Translations under genes and position numbers: made by a program
Source: Halobacteriovorax sp.
GTDB taxonomy: Bacteria > Bdellovibrionota > Bacteriovoracia > Bacteriovoracales > Bacteriovoracaceae
Direction: 5' to 3'
Assembly: GCA_002720865.1 (NCBI GenBank)
Contig: PBIO01000014.1
Location: forward strand, 1,301,793 to 1,365,792
DNA length: 64,000 bases
Part shown: in pieces, positions 7,882 to 16,500 of the stretch
Position numbering within the stretch: the stretch's first letter is position 1
Layout: each line of letters begins with the position of its first letter
The notes under the pieces: model-generated
The model's database searches: none
Seen by the model: only the letters and a program-made list of their open reading frames with translations
Told to the model about the DNA's origin: nothing

Positions 7882-8999
7882 GAGACTGGAAGAAAGCTCC
7901 ACGAGATGGAGCAAGCCGAAATGAAAATAAACTTAGTCAGCCTCTAAAAGAGCATAAAGTTTTTAATAACCATAAGGTTCTATCGCAAGGCTGGTATCCA
8001 CTAGTTAGTTCTAATAAACTAAAAAAGGGGCAGGCTCAAAGCTTCAAACTTTTGGATCAGAGACTTGCCTTATATAGAGGGCAAGATAATAAAGTCCGGG
8101 CCATGGATGCCTTCTGCCCCCATATGGGCGCAGATTTAGGTAATGGTGAGGTCATTGATAATAAACTTAGGTGTTATTTTCACCAGTGGGAGTTTAACGG
8201 CGATGGAAAAGTTCATAAAGTTCCAGCACTTGAAAAGCCTCCCTGCGGCGTAGAAGTTCAAAGTTATCCGGTTGAAGAAAAGTATGGACAGGTTTGGGTC
8301 TTTTCGGGTCCAGAGGCGGATCACGATGTACCAGTGGCACCTGGGCTTGAAGAAGCTGATGCAGATGCCCTTTATGTAAAAGAGATCACTTTATTTGCCC
8401 ATCATCATGTACTAATGGCGGGAGGAATTGACCTGAATCACTTTGCAACCGTACATAACTTAGATATGGAATTTAATTTTGATGTGGTTGAAGATGGCTC
8501 AGAGTTTATTTGGGAGCTAGAGGGTGATCTACCAGATAGTGGTTTTAAAGCAAAACTTGGGAAGTGGTTTTTAGGTTCAAAGTTTAGATACCAAATGAAA
8601 TTTTCAGGTGGTTCCGTTACCGCTATTACCTATGGGTATAATCAAAGATTTAAGGGAGTAGGAAGGCTTCTTCCGTCCTTACATATATTATGGGGAGCTA
8701 TTCCACAGGAATCTGGAGTAAGTAAGGTAAAAATATTTCTTCTTACCAAAAAAAGAAGTGGACTTCTGGGAAAGCTAAAAAACTTTGCCCTCTACCTTTC
8801 AACCTTTGGGTTATTGACGATTCTTAGAGATGAAGATGCAAAGGCTTTTCCTAATATGCGCTTTCAAACAGGTCATTTGGTTAAAGGAGATGAGTCTGTT
8901 GCCAGACTAGTCCAATGCATAAATAAGCTTCCAGTATCACCATGGTATAAAGAAAATGATTCTAAGAAAGACCAAAAACAAGTCGAGGTCTGGAATTGA
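7878..8999 (+). CDS. Rieske non-heme iron oxygenase (paralog 3)
   Basis: 373 aa. Rieske ligands are in FCPHMGADLG and CYFHQW, the mononuclear iron motif in IDLNHFATVH, and the likely distal Asp in RDEDAKAFPNMRF. ATG 7878 overlaps the stop of paralog 2 by 4 nt. Its N-terminal SQGWYPLVSSNKLKKG segment matches the equivalent region of the other two paralogs. All predicted metal ligands are intact in all three copies, which argues for sequential oxidations or different substrates rather than decay of redundant copies. Confidence 0.88.
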   Translation: MRDWKKAPRDGASRNENKLSQPLKEHKVFNNHKVLSQGWYPLVSSNKLKKGQAQSFKLLDQRLALYRGQDNKVRAMDAFCPHMGADLGNGEVIDNKLRCYFHQWEFNGDGKVHKVPALEKPPCGVEVQSYPVEEKYGQVWVFSGPEADHDVPVAPGLEEADADALYVKEITLFAHHHVLMAGGIDLNHFATVHNLDMEFNFDVVEDGSEFIWELEGDLPDSGFKAKLGKWFLGSKFRYQMKFSGGSVTAITYGYNQRFKGVGRLLPSLHILWGAIPQESGVSKVKIFLLTKKRSGLLGKLKNFALYLSTFGLLTILRDEDAKAFPNMRFQTGHLVKGDESVARLVQCINKLPVSPWYKENDSKKDQKQVEVWN

Positions 9000-9769
9000 G
9001 TGTTAGAAAAGCAAGTCTAGAAGAATGGTTTCTTATTTATCAATTAGAAAAAATAAAAAAAGGTCACTTCCATTTACCTTTTTATATGACTGTTAATATT
9101 TCTAAACTGGCAAAGTTTTATGCTGAAAAAGAAAAAAAGATTCCTTTGACCGCCCTTATGATAAAGGCTGCGGGATTACTCGCAAAGAAACATCCGGAAG
9201 TAAACAGAATCGTCTTTAAAACCTTTTACGGTCTTAGAATTTTTGATCCTAATTATATTTCAGTAAACCTCCCCATAATGATAGACGTGGAGGGGCAAAG
9301 GTTTTTAGCAGCAACTGTAATAGAGAATGTAGATAAAGCCACTATTTCAAAAATAAATGAAGAAATTAAAATGGCCTTGAGCCAAAGGCTTAGTGATTTA
9401 AAAATTGGAAAATATGTTTATAAGAAAAGGAATAATTTTATCAATAGAAGTCGACTTAAACTTATCCATTTTTTGATCAATAATTTCCCTAAAGTTTATG
9501 AAAACTTTGGAGGAGGAGCTTTAGCTGTTAGCTCTTTAATGAATCATAATCATGAGGACTTTGACATGTCTATGATGGCCTATGGCCCAACGGCCTTTAC
9601 GATTTGTTCTTGTAACCATATAAAAAAGAAAGATGAGGACTTCCTTAAGATTGGGATTGCCTATGATCACTTCGCCTTTTCAGGTGAAAAGGCCATTGAA
9701 GCAAGTCAGTATCTTAGCCATATATTGACAGGAAAAAATGAGGGGGATTTCTCCAGTCTCGTGGAGTAA
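8996..9769 (+). CDS. 2-oxoacid dehydrogenase E2-type acyltransferase domain protein
   Basis: 257 aa corresponding to the catalytic (chloramphenicol-acetyltransferase-like) domain of dihydrolipoamide acyltransferases, with no lipoyl or E1/E3-binding domain. Family features include ALMIKAAGLLAKKHPEVN, PIMIDVEGQ and the C-terminal IGIAYDHFAFSGEKA. In canonical E2 the last motif is H-x3-D-G; here it is HFAFSG, so the catalytic His remains but the Asp is Ser. A stand-alone CAT-like domain could move an acyl group from CoA or a carrier to an alcohol or amine. TTG 8996 overlaps the stop of paralog 3 (TTGA). It closes the operon; 71 bp follow before the next gene. Confidence 0.75.
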   Translation: MSVRKASLEEWFLIYQLEKIKKGHFHLPFYMTVNISKLAKFYAEKEKKIPLTALMIKAAGLLAKKHPEVNRIVFKTFYGLRIFDPNYISVNLPIMIDVEGQRFLAATVIENVDKATISKINEEIKMALSQRLSDLKIGKYVYKKRNNFINRSRLKLIHFLINNFPKVYENFGGGALAVSSLMNHNHEDFDMSMMAYGPTAFTICSCNHIKKKDEDFLKIGIAYDHFAFSGEKAIEASQYLSHILTGKNEGDFSSLVE

Positions 9770-9840
9770 GTACCCGTAATTACGAGTTTCTCCCCCTATA
9801 TTAGATTCATCATTATCCTATAGATTCCGATAAGTTAGCT

Positions 9841-10242
9841 GTGAGAGCTCTAATCATTTTGACTTTTTTTTTATGTCAATTCCCTTCCTTATATTCAAAG
9901 GAAAAAGAAGTTTTAGAGTTTAGCTCAAAGAACTATTTTTTTCAGACCAGTATAGAGAATAACACTATCGAAATTATTTGGAATAAGAGTGGTTTTAAAA
10001 ATAAGCTGTCTAAAAAAATGGCAGTCTGTTTCGAAAAAAGTATAAGAAAAGAGATCGATCAGCTTGGCAAAAGCCTACTTTCATCTCGTGGAAAACATAA
10101 TTTTGGGATCGAAGCGGCAGTTAAGTGGAAAAGTTGGAAGGATAGAAGAAAACTCTACCCAAGGGAAATGGACAAGTTAGATAAGCGCTTCTCCTATATT
10201 TTTACCATTGCAAATAAGTCGGAGAGTAAATGTATAAAATAG
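9841..10242 (+). CDS. Secreted hypothetical protein
   Basis: 133 aa beginning at GTG 9841 with a signal peptide (RALIILTFFLCQFPSLYS, cleavage near residue 20). The mature part is basic (many Lys) and carries two Cys (in MAVCFEKSI and ESKCIK), compatible with one disulfide. It overlaps the metallopeptidase gene by 13 nt and is probably co-transcribed with it; a role as chaperone, inhibitor or partner of that protease is conceivable but not shown. No family recognised. Confidence 0.65.
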   Translation: MRALIILTFFLCQFPSLYSKEKEVLEFSSKNYFFQTSIENNTIEIIWNKSGFKNKLSKKMAVCFEKSIRKEIDQLGKSLLSSRGKHNFGIEAAVKWKSWKDRRKLYPREMDKLDKRFSYIFTIANKSESKCIK

Positions 10243-12245
10243 CTTTTGCTTTTATATTTTTTATAACCTCGACGGTTAGCGCTTTAACGATTCCAATGAA
10301 TGAGTTTTTTAACTTTGTTGAATCTGGCCAGAATGATTTTATGTCTCCTAAATTTACCAGCGCAGCTTGTCTTCAAAAGGAGCCTGGTGTCGGTGGGTTT
10401 GACGCTAAAAAATGTGCTGATGAAATTTGTAAAAAGGGTTTTGTTTTACCTGAACTTGAAGGAGGAGACTTTAATCAAGTCGTCGCTTGTGTATCAGGAG
10501 GGGATAATAGAATCATTGCTGAAAAAATCTGTAGTGGCACAGGCTTTGAAGAATATTTACCAAAAATTGAAAGCGTTGCGATGAAGCTAAAAGAATTTTA
10601 TGGAACTGAGCTTAAGCTAACTGGCTATCGAATTAAAGCAGCTATAGATTTCTTAGAGAAAGGTCATAACCTAAGCTCAAGCTTTGATAATTTTAATACG
10701 AATATCGGCGATTTAATGGCCTTTGTTGTAGAGAACAAAGACCTATTTGAAATCAAACTCAAAGGGGACAAGGGGTTTCAGTTCCGAATTCTTAGTAAAA
10801 GAAAGGCCAAGAGCAGGTTAGGGAAATTCTTTAATTTAAACAATAGTGAGAAAAAATCAGCTCTAAAAGCAATTGAAGCACTCTATTCAGATTCGAACTC
10901 ACTTTTGGCCCTCGAAATACTAGGTCCTGAATTTGTCATAAAAGATTTTATGAAAAAACAACCAGAGGGCGTTTCGCCGATTGATGCCCTAAGGGTTGTT
11001 AAGTTTAAAGCGGTGGAGCATTTTAAGGATGTGCTCGGGACCGGAACAATTGATCCTGAGTTTATACAAGGAAGTGAAGAGGAAGCCTCAATAGATCTGA
11101 ACACAATATTACAGGATGCCTTGCTTTTAAACTCATTAAAGAAAGGATTAAGTAAAAAAGATTTTAGACGATTATCTAAACCTAATTTTACTAAGACCGG
11201 TTTTTATAATCGAGAAAGATTCGACCGAGATTGGTCCCAACCACATAAAGATTTATACCGTTCAACCTTAAGTTACTTAAAAGAATTGCAAAAAATCTAT
11301 GTCGGTGATGCTGAGACAGTCAAACCTTTTGACCTCTACCCTCACGTGAGTGCAATCTTACAGGGGATTGAAACGCTACCCTCAGATAAAACAAAAGAAG
11401 ACGTTAAGAAGAAAGTGCCTGGATTTATTGATGGATTTTTCAAAAAGTTTGGAGAGATCTTTTCAAAACGTTCGACCTCAATAATCCAATCAAAGATGAA
11501 TAAGCTACATATTAAGTTTCCTGATAGTAAGAATCAATATCTGGAGAAAATTGAGAAGTGGCTTGCTCATAAACAATCCCTGGCCGATAGCAGCTTAAAG
11601 CTTCTCAGAGACTCAAAAAATATCCAGGCCCCCTCATATTTTGGAAGGCAGTACCTACAAAAACTTTTATCTGGGCAAAGCGAGATCGGAGGCTTAAATG
11701 AATTGGCCCCCCTCGTTGGGGTTAATCCAATCCCTGATTTATATATTGGAACTTATAATGGTATCAAAATGGGGCCTTATGCGGTCAAAGAGTTTGATGG
11801 ACCTGGGAAACAAGTATTGGCCCATGAACTCGGACACCATATTGGACACTTTATGGAGTCCCATCCTCTTTCCCAAGATACAACTTATACCTTCGCAAGA
11901 GTTAGGCAATGTCTTGCTACAACTCATAGCGAAGTAAAATCTGAAGATCAGATGGAAGTGAGATCTTTGGGAAAAAAGAAGTATTTATGGAAAGAGAATC
12001 TCTATACGGAGGAAGATTTTGCGGATTGGATTGCAGCGAAAACTTCAGATAAGAATATGGCCTGTTTCTTTATTCAAAATGAGATTTTAGATCAGAGTAT
12101 AGAAGGCTTATTAGTTAATCCAAATATTAAAGACACTCATTCAAGCGGATTTTATAGGCTACTTAATATTGAAATGCAGCAAAAAGGAAAACTTCCAAAA
12201 AGTTGTAAAAATGATGTGATTAAAACTTGTCCCTCTTCTAATTAA
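10230..12245 (+). CDS. Secreted zinc metallopeptidase, putative
   Basis: 671 aa with a clear signal peptide (KIAFAFIFFITSTVSA). The C-terminal third has HELGHHIGHF at residues 532-541, an H-E-x2-H zinc site; EEDFADWIA about 60 residues later could supply the third (Glu) ligand, the gluzincin spacing. Six or so Cys cluster near residues 45-95, suggesting disulfides after export. The start ATG 10230 has GGAG nearby and overlaps the previous gene. The N-terminal two thirds match no family I know. It lies between the two oxygenase operons and overlaps the end of the GH3 gene by 8 nt in convergent orientation. An exported protease fits a predatory lifestyle; a link to the oxygenase pathway is not evident. 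Confidence 0.7.
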   Translation: MYKIAFAFIFFITSTVSALTIPMNEFFNFVESGQNDFMSPKFTSAACLQKEPGVGGFDAKKCADEICKKGFVLPELEGGDFNQVVACVSGGDNRIIAEKICSGTGFEEYLPKIESVAMKLKEFYGTELKLTGYRIKAAIDFLEKGHNLSSSFDNFNTNIGDLMAFVVENKDLFEIKLKGDKGFQFRILSKRKAKSRLGKFFNLNNSEKKSALKAIEALYSDSNSLLALEILGPEFVIKDFMKKQPEGVSPIDALRVVKFKAVEHFKDVLGTGTIDPEFIQGSEEEASIDLNTILQDALLLNSLKKGLSKKDFRRLSKPNFTKTGFYNRERFDRDWSQPHKDLYRSTLSYLKELQKIYVGDAETVKPFDLYPHVSAILQGIETLPSDKTKEDVKKKVPGFIDGFFKKFGEIFSKRSTSIIQSKMNKLHIKFPDSKNQYLEKIEKWLAHKQSLADSSLKLLRDSKNIQAPSYFGRQYLQKLLSGQSEIGGLNELAPLVGVNPIPDLYIGTYNGIKMGPYAVKEFDGPGKQVLAHELGHHIGHFMESHPLSQDTTYTFARVRQCLATTHSEVKSEDQMEVRSLGKKKYLWKENLYTEEDFADWIAAKTSDKNMACFFIQNEILDQSIEGLLVNPNIKDTHSSGFYRLLNIEMQQKGKLPKSCKNDVIKTCPSSN

Positions 12246-13776
12246 GATATTTTAAATCAAACTCTTTTAATAAGAGAGAAGGTTTGATATCTCCAAGCTT
12301 CATTCCTTTTTCAGATTGTAAGTAATTTAAAACTCTTTCATTCATATCTTTCTTACAGATGACCTCAAGAGGTTTTAAGGTCCCCAAGTTTCTCGCTACT
12401 TTATAATGAAAACCTTTCATCAATTCTTTTTCCACTGCAGAGCTTAAGCTTTTGTCCTCATTGTTTGTAAGTAATGTATAGTACCCGTGGTTTTCATCGA
12501 TTCGATTTGGAATAAAAAGGTAGTACTGATCACTTTTTAAATTCTTAACAATATTGTTTAAAAAACTAAGGTTAATTTTTTCACCAAAAAGATCTGAAGT
12601 TTCAGGTCCACGGCCCTCAAACTCCAAACAGGGAGTTTCCTTATAAAACCTAGGTACACTAACCCGATCACCAATAGAGTAGCGATAGAGTCCACCAGGT
12701 GTACTAATGATGAGTTTATAGACCTCACCCCCAACAATTTCATGGAGTCTTAATATTTCTCCATTTTTATTTTCAAACTCGTAAAAAATTGAATCAATTA
12801 GGGGAACAAATCCCTTTGCTTTAATTAAGGGGATCGTAATAGGTGCCTCTGTGGCCAAAAGGCCTTTGGCTTGAATAAATGCGTTTGGAAAAATCTTTTT
12901 GAGCTTATTAAAACCAAGTTCCGCCTCTTTTGATCCCCAGCTACTTACAAGCTTTAATTTTGGCCAGATCTCGGAGAAAGGCTTTTCCTTTATGATGGCG
13001 ACTCGCTTTGGACTTGGTTTTGCGAATTTAAAGGTAATGCCTTCTTGTCTTATAAAACCTTTTTCTAGGTCTATTAAAAGTTCCTTTCTATTGGAATCGA
13101 TAAACTCAAGCAAGACAGCGAAAGTCGAGGGGTTCCAGACACTGATGATTTCTAAATTCTTCTGTGCTAACAAATGAAGGGCGAGGACCTTTTTAAATCC
13201 ATGAGGGTCCTTAAGTCTTTTGATCTTTTTAGGTGTCGTAAAGAAAGACTTTAAAAACCAAGAGAAAAACCCTTCAAGGTATTCAGCGTCGTCTTCTAAT
13301 CCCTCATTATCGTCTTTGAACTGGGGGCTGACTGAGAAATAGAGCTTCCCGTATTTAAACTTAGGACCGTTTACCAATAGATCTCTGGCCCACAAGGAAA
13401 ACATTTTGGAAAAGCTAGATTTTAAGGCCCAAGTGTAAGGGATTAGCTTTTTGTTTCCACTAGAACCACTTGTTGGCTCATAAAAGATGACCGGACCAGG
13501 AGAAAAATAGTTTTCCTTTGATACTCTCATACTCTCAATTTTTTCTTCAATCGATTCATAATTAATCAGAGGTGCATTTTGTATGAACTCCTGATAATCA
13601 GAAGCTTTTCCTTTTTCAATTCCATAGGAAGAGGAATTATATAAGGTTAAAATCTTTTTTAACGTTTTCTCTTGGCTTTCAAGTGGACGAGTCAGGGCCT
13701 GTTCAAATCTTTTTGAAGTTCGACTTAATATTAGTCTTAAAAAACCGCGAATAATTGGAGAGAAGTATTTAATCAA
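12238..13776 (-). CDS. GH3-family acyl-acid amido synthetase
   Basis: 512 aa. The GH3 branch of the adenylating superfamily is shown by EPTSGSSGNKKLIPY (phosphate-binding loop), KLVSSWGSKEAELG, and the hallmark GGLYRYSIGDRV. GH3 enzymes activate a carboxylic acid as acyl-AMP and couple it to an amino acid or amine; plant members conjugate auxin and jasmonate. Bacterial members occur in metabolite operons. TTG 13776 overlaps the preceding gene by 8 nt. It is the last gene of the minus-strand operon and the best candidate for the bond-forming step of a carrier-free amide synthesis. The acyl and amine substrates cannot be read from sequence. Confidence 0.88.
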   Translation of the reverse strand: MIKYFSPIIRGFLRLILSRTSKRFEQALTRPLESQEKTLKKILTLYNSSSYGIEKGKASDYQEFIQNAPLINYESIEEKIESMRVSKENYFSPGPVIFYEPTSGSSGNKKLIPYTWALKSSFSKMFSLWARDLLVNGPKFKYGKLYFSVSPQFKDDNEGLEDDAEYLEGFFSWFLKSFFTTPKKIKRLKDPHGFKKVLALHLLAQKNLEIISVWNPSTFAVLLEFIDSNRKELLIDLEKGFIRQEGITFKFAKPSPKRVAIIKEKPFSEIWPKLKLVSSWGSKEAELGFNKLKKIFPNAFIQAKGLLATEAPITIPLIKAKGFVPLIDSIFYEFENKNGEILRLHEIVGGEVYKLIISTPGGLYRYSIGDRVSVPRFYKETPCLEFEGRGPETSDLFGEKINLSFLNNIVKNLKSDQYYLFIPNRIDENHGYYTLLTNNEDKSLSSAVEKELMKGFHYKVARNLGTLKPLEVICKKDMNERVLNYLQSEKGMKLGDIKPSLLLKEFDLKYLN

Positions 13777-14455
13777 ACTTTTGATCCTGGTAGTCTTCTT
13801 TCTTTTTTATCGGCCATCTAGGATGCTTATATTTTAGGTCATGCTTTTTAGGAATAAATTCATCAATATAAATATCAGATAGTACTGGAAGAAAACAGCC
13901 CTTATCGATTTCGGCTCCTGGACCAAGTCTAGAGCCAGCCCCTATAAAAGCGCCATCGCCAATTATGATGTTTTTTGAATACAGTGAAAAAACACCTTTT
14001 TTACCACCGACAACATGGCTTACAAGTTCTACTTTATGACCAAAGAGAACATGGTCTCCAATTTCAACCATAGACCTATCATCGATTTCAACATTTGGTG
14101 TCCAGTAAACACCTTTTCCAACTTTACTTCCCCAAAGCCTAAGCCAAAGGCTAAAGGCACCTGGTATCACTCTAAGTAAGGCCTCAAAAGAAGGAACCAC
14201 GTAAAATAATAATTGAATTTGATGTCCGCCCCACCAAGGGGAGTACTTATCTTTTGATAAGTCAGACTTTCCTTCTTTGATAGGATAAAAAAGACCCATT
14301 AATCGAAAGCTTAGCAAAGGAAAAAGGTAAACAGCCGAAGGTATAAGAATAATGCTTTTGAAACTTGGCTCTTTAGCAAAACAAAAAAGTGCCAGAACAA
14401 TAAGACAAAAGTGTAGGACCGGGAAAAGGGCCATTAGTTTACTTAATAAGGTCAT
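13769..14455 (-). CDS. Membrane-linked hexapeptide (LbH) acyltransferase
   Basis: 228 aa. Two N-terminal hydrophobic segments (about residues 8-26 and 34-54) precede a left-handed beta-helix with hexapeptide turns: VEIGDHVLFGHKVEL and IIIGDGAFIGAGSRLGPGAEI. LbH enzymes transfer acetyl or acyl groups from CoA or ACP to hydroxyl or amino acceptors; the membrane anchor suggests a lipophilic acceptor. ATG 14455 overlaps the preceding stop (ATGA). Sits between the hydroxylase and GH3 genes, so it could acylate the hydroxyl made by the hydroxylase (inference). Confidence 0.75.
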   Translation of the reverse strand: MTLLSKLMALFPVLHFCLIVLALFCFAKEPSFKSIILIPSAVYLFPLLSFRLMGLFYPIKEGKSDLSKDKYSPWWGGHQIQLLFYVVPSFEALLRVIPGAFSLWLRLWGSKVGKGVYWTPNVEIDDRSMVEIGDHVLFGHKVELVSHVVGGKKGVFSLYSKNIIIGDGAFIGAGSRLGPGAEIDKGCFLPVLSDIYIDEFIPKKHDLKYKHPRWPIKKKEDYQDQKFD

Positions 14456-15177
14456 GTTTGCTTACCTTTAAAAGGAAATAGTAACGCTTTCCATAGGGGA
14501 AGCTGAGTAGGGATTCCAAGCTTACTTGGTTTTTCTAACTCTTTTCTATAAGTACCGTGAACTTTATCCCATAGGTTTAAATTAGCGCCAAAGTTTGAGT
14601 TAGGTTGATTGGAATGATGCCATTGATGATCAATAGGTGTCGCAATAAAAAGTTTATCGCTTAAAAAGTGTGACGCTGGAAAGTTTGAGTGCTTCCATAA
14701 ATCAAGGGCCGCACTTAGTCCTGCTGCTACAACATAGAAAGTAGGGTCCTTTAGAAGATAGATCATTATGGCATTGACCCAAACATAAAGAATCAAAAAA
14801 GAAGTCCAAAGGGTATTTCTACTAGTAGCAAATACGTCCATATCTTCAGCAGAGTGATGCACCCTATGTAGGTTCCATAATCCATTAAAATGTAGGATAC
14901 GATGGTTCCAATAATAAAAATAATCAACGACTATAAAGTTTAGTAAGAAGCAAACGATAGGATGTAAGTCCAAGATCCCCTGGAGCTGAGGAAAAAAATT
15001 AGAAAATAGGCCATAGAGAATAATCGTCTGAAGGATTGGGATTAGTATGCCCTGAATAGGTAAGTTCAAGAGGTCCAAAACCCAGCCGTCAAAAGATTTT
15101 TTGAGCATAATTCCCCGTCTCTTATTAGAGGCAAGGGTAAAAATAATTAATATGATAAAAGCTATTGTTGAGATCAT
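14452..15177 (-). CDS. Fatty acid hydroxylase / sterol desaturase family protein
   Basis: 241 aa, four or more hydrophobic segments, with the family's His clusters: HRILH, HRVHH (in LHRVHHSAEDMD) and HQWHH (in PIDHQWHHSNQ), plus a His in LWKHSNFPASH. These ligands hold a membrane diiron centre used for hydroxylation or desaturation of fatty acyl, sterol or carotenoid substrates. I chose ATG 15177, which overlaps the Rieske stop as ATGA; a TTG two codons earlier is possible. It follows the Rieske gene and precedes the LbH acyltransferase in the same operon. Confidence 0.88.
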   Translation of the reverse strand: MISTIAFIILIIFTLASNKRRGIMLKKSFDGWVLDLLNLPIQGILIPILQTIILYGLFSNFFPQLQGILDLHPIVCFLLNFIVVDYFYYWNHRILHFNGLWNLHRVHHSAEDMDVFATSRNTLWTSFLILYVWVNAIMIYLLKDPTFYVVAAGLSAALDLWKHSNFPASHFLSDKLFIATPIDHQWHHSNQPNSNFGANLNLWDKVHGTYRKELEKPSKLGIPTQLPLWKALLFPFKGKQT

Positions 15178-16211
15178 ACCCAAAACTCAAATTCTTGTGT
15201 TCTTGATTTTAGAAGCCTTGGGTCTCGGCCCTTTTCAATTTCTTCGCGAATTGACTCAATAAAGACATGAACAATATCGGCCTTAGAATTATTAAAATCC
15301 GCACCGTATTTCTTAATGACTTCCATTTGATTATTAAGGACCACTATATCTTGATCTATAACTGATTGACCTTGGTACTTAACAATGGGGGCACCTAAAA
15401 AATTCCAAATTGATCCGAACTTAAAAGTTAAATCTGTATAAACCCAAGTGAGCTCATTGTTTATAGGTACAGACTGACTCGTAATATAAAACTCTTTACC
15501 CGGGGAAAAGATGTACTCCACGGATGTAACATTTGGCATATGAAAGTAATCTTTATGAACAATAGGTGTTCCCTTGGGATTTAAAAACCAGCTGAACCAT
15601 CCTAAGTTGTCTGTCTCATTTCTATAGTCGATCTCAACGGAGCCATTATCTCTCTTACAAGTTGCTTCAACTTTTTCTTGTTTACTTACCCTAAATATTT
15701 CATCGTGAACAAAAACGGTATGGGGAACATCGACATAGTTCTCTGCACAGTTCGTAACATCATTTTTAAAAATATTAAAAAGTCGAACTGTCTTATAACC
15801 TTTTTCTTTGTAGTGGGGCATTTTAAAAGGCTTAACATCTATGTCGGGATGATTTTCTAAGCGAATAAAAATAAAGTCATCTTGTTCAACACACTCAAAA
15901 CTTATGGCTTTTCTAGAGGGTAAGCTTTTTTGATCTGGTCCCTCTGCTGGAATATTGACCACTTGCCCTTCGCCGTTAAAGGTCCACCCATGGTAAGGGC
16001 ATCGAATACAACCGTCTTTTACGGCCCCCTTAGAAAGTTGATAATTTCTATGGATGCAGCGATCTTGAAATGCCTTAGGATTACCTTCCTTATCTCTAAA
16101 GAGAACCAACCATTCTCCAAGAATCGTTCGGGCCAAAGGCTTTTCTTTTGTTAGCTCTTTAGATTGACAGGCGATATACCAAAAGTTTTTAAAGTTCACT
16201 TTATTTTCCAA
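15174..16211 (-). CDS. Rieske non-heme iron oxygenase (type distinct from paralogs 1-3)
   Basis: 345 aa. Rieske ligands are in RCIHRNYQL and RCPYHGWTF (C-x-H, C-x2-H); the catalytic motif is NYVDVPHTVFVH (D-x2-H-x4-H), and IDQDIVVLNNQ probably gives the distal Asp. The CPYHGW signature is the classical phthalate/vanillate-demethylase type, unlike the CFFH/CYFH form of the plus-strand trio, so it was recruited independently. TTG 16211 overlaps the ferredoxin gene; GTG 16199, just after that gene's stop with GGAA upstream, is an equally plausible start (341 aa). Electrons are probably supplied by the adjacent ferredoxin. Confidence 0.88.
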   Translation of the reverse strand: MENKVNFKNFWYIACQSKELTKEKPLARTILGEWLVLFRDKEGNPKAFQDRCIHRNYQLSKGAVKDGCIRCPYHGWTFNGEGQVVNIPAEGPDQKSLPSRKAISFECVEQDDFIFIRLENHPDIDVKPFKMPHYKEKGYKTVRLFNIFKNDVTNCAENYVDVPHTVFVHDEIFRVSKQEKVEATCKRDNGSVEIDYRNETDNLGWFSWFLNPKGTPIVHKDYFHMPNVTSVEYIFSPGKEFYITSQSVPINNELTWVYTDLTFKFGSIWNFLGAPIVKYQGQSVIDQDIVVLNNQMEVIKKYGADFNNSKADIVHVFIESIREEIEKGRDPRLLKSRTQEFEFWV

Positions 16212-16500
16212 TGTAATTGAACTCCGTATCTTCTTCTATGGTAAATTGGCAGGATAGTCTTGCTAGCTTGTTATCGGGAGCTAAAACTTCTAAAAGTTCA
16301 CGCTCCGCTGCTCCAGCAGGCTCAATGCTCTCACCGCCGTTGGTGATTTCAACTAAACAGGTTCCGCAAACGCCGGTTCTACATCCAAAAAGAACTGGGC
16401 TATTAGAGCTGTTGAGTGTTTCGCTGGGATTGCACCCTTTCTCCACTGATAGGGGAGGATGCTGTTCGTTTTTGAATGAAATGGTGCAGGTACCGCTCAC
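16201..16500 (-). CDS. Plant-type [2Fe-2S] ferredoxin
   Basis: 99 aa with the four cluster cysteines in FGCRTGVCGTC (C-x4-C-x2-C) and, about 30 residues later, LSCQ. It is a soluble one-electron carrier, here sandwiched between a diiron oxygenase and a Rieske oxygenase and most likely serving both. The GTG start at 16500 has GAGG six nt upstream. The first 98 nt lie within the 3' end of the diiron oxygenase gene in another frame, an unusually long overlap, so the two should be translationally coupled. No ferredoxin reductase is encoded nearby. Confidence 0.88.
   Translation of the reverse strand: MSGTCTISFKNEQHPPLSVEKGCNPSETLNSSNSPVLFGCRTGVCGTCLVEITNGGESIEPAGAAERELLEVLAPDNKLARLSCQFTIEEDTEFNYIGK

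Noticed and set aside
9775-9784. Palindrome CGTAATTACG after operon A as a terminator
   Set aside because: No loop, no GC-rich stem and no T-run; too weak to call.
16403-16500. Frameshift between the AurF-like and ferredoxin genes
   Set aside because: The ferredoxin has its own GTG with GAGG upstream and a complete N-terminus, so a genuine overlap is the simpler reading.
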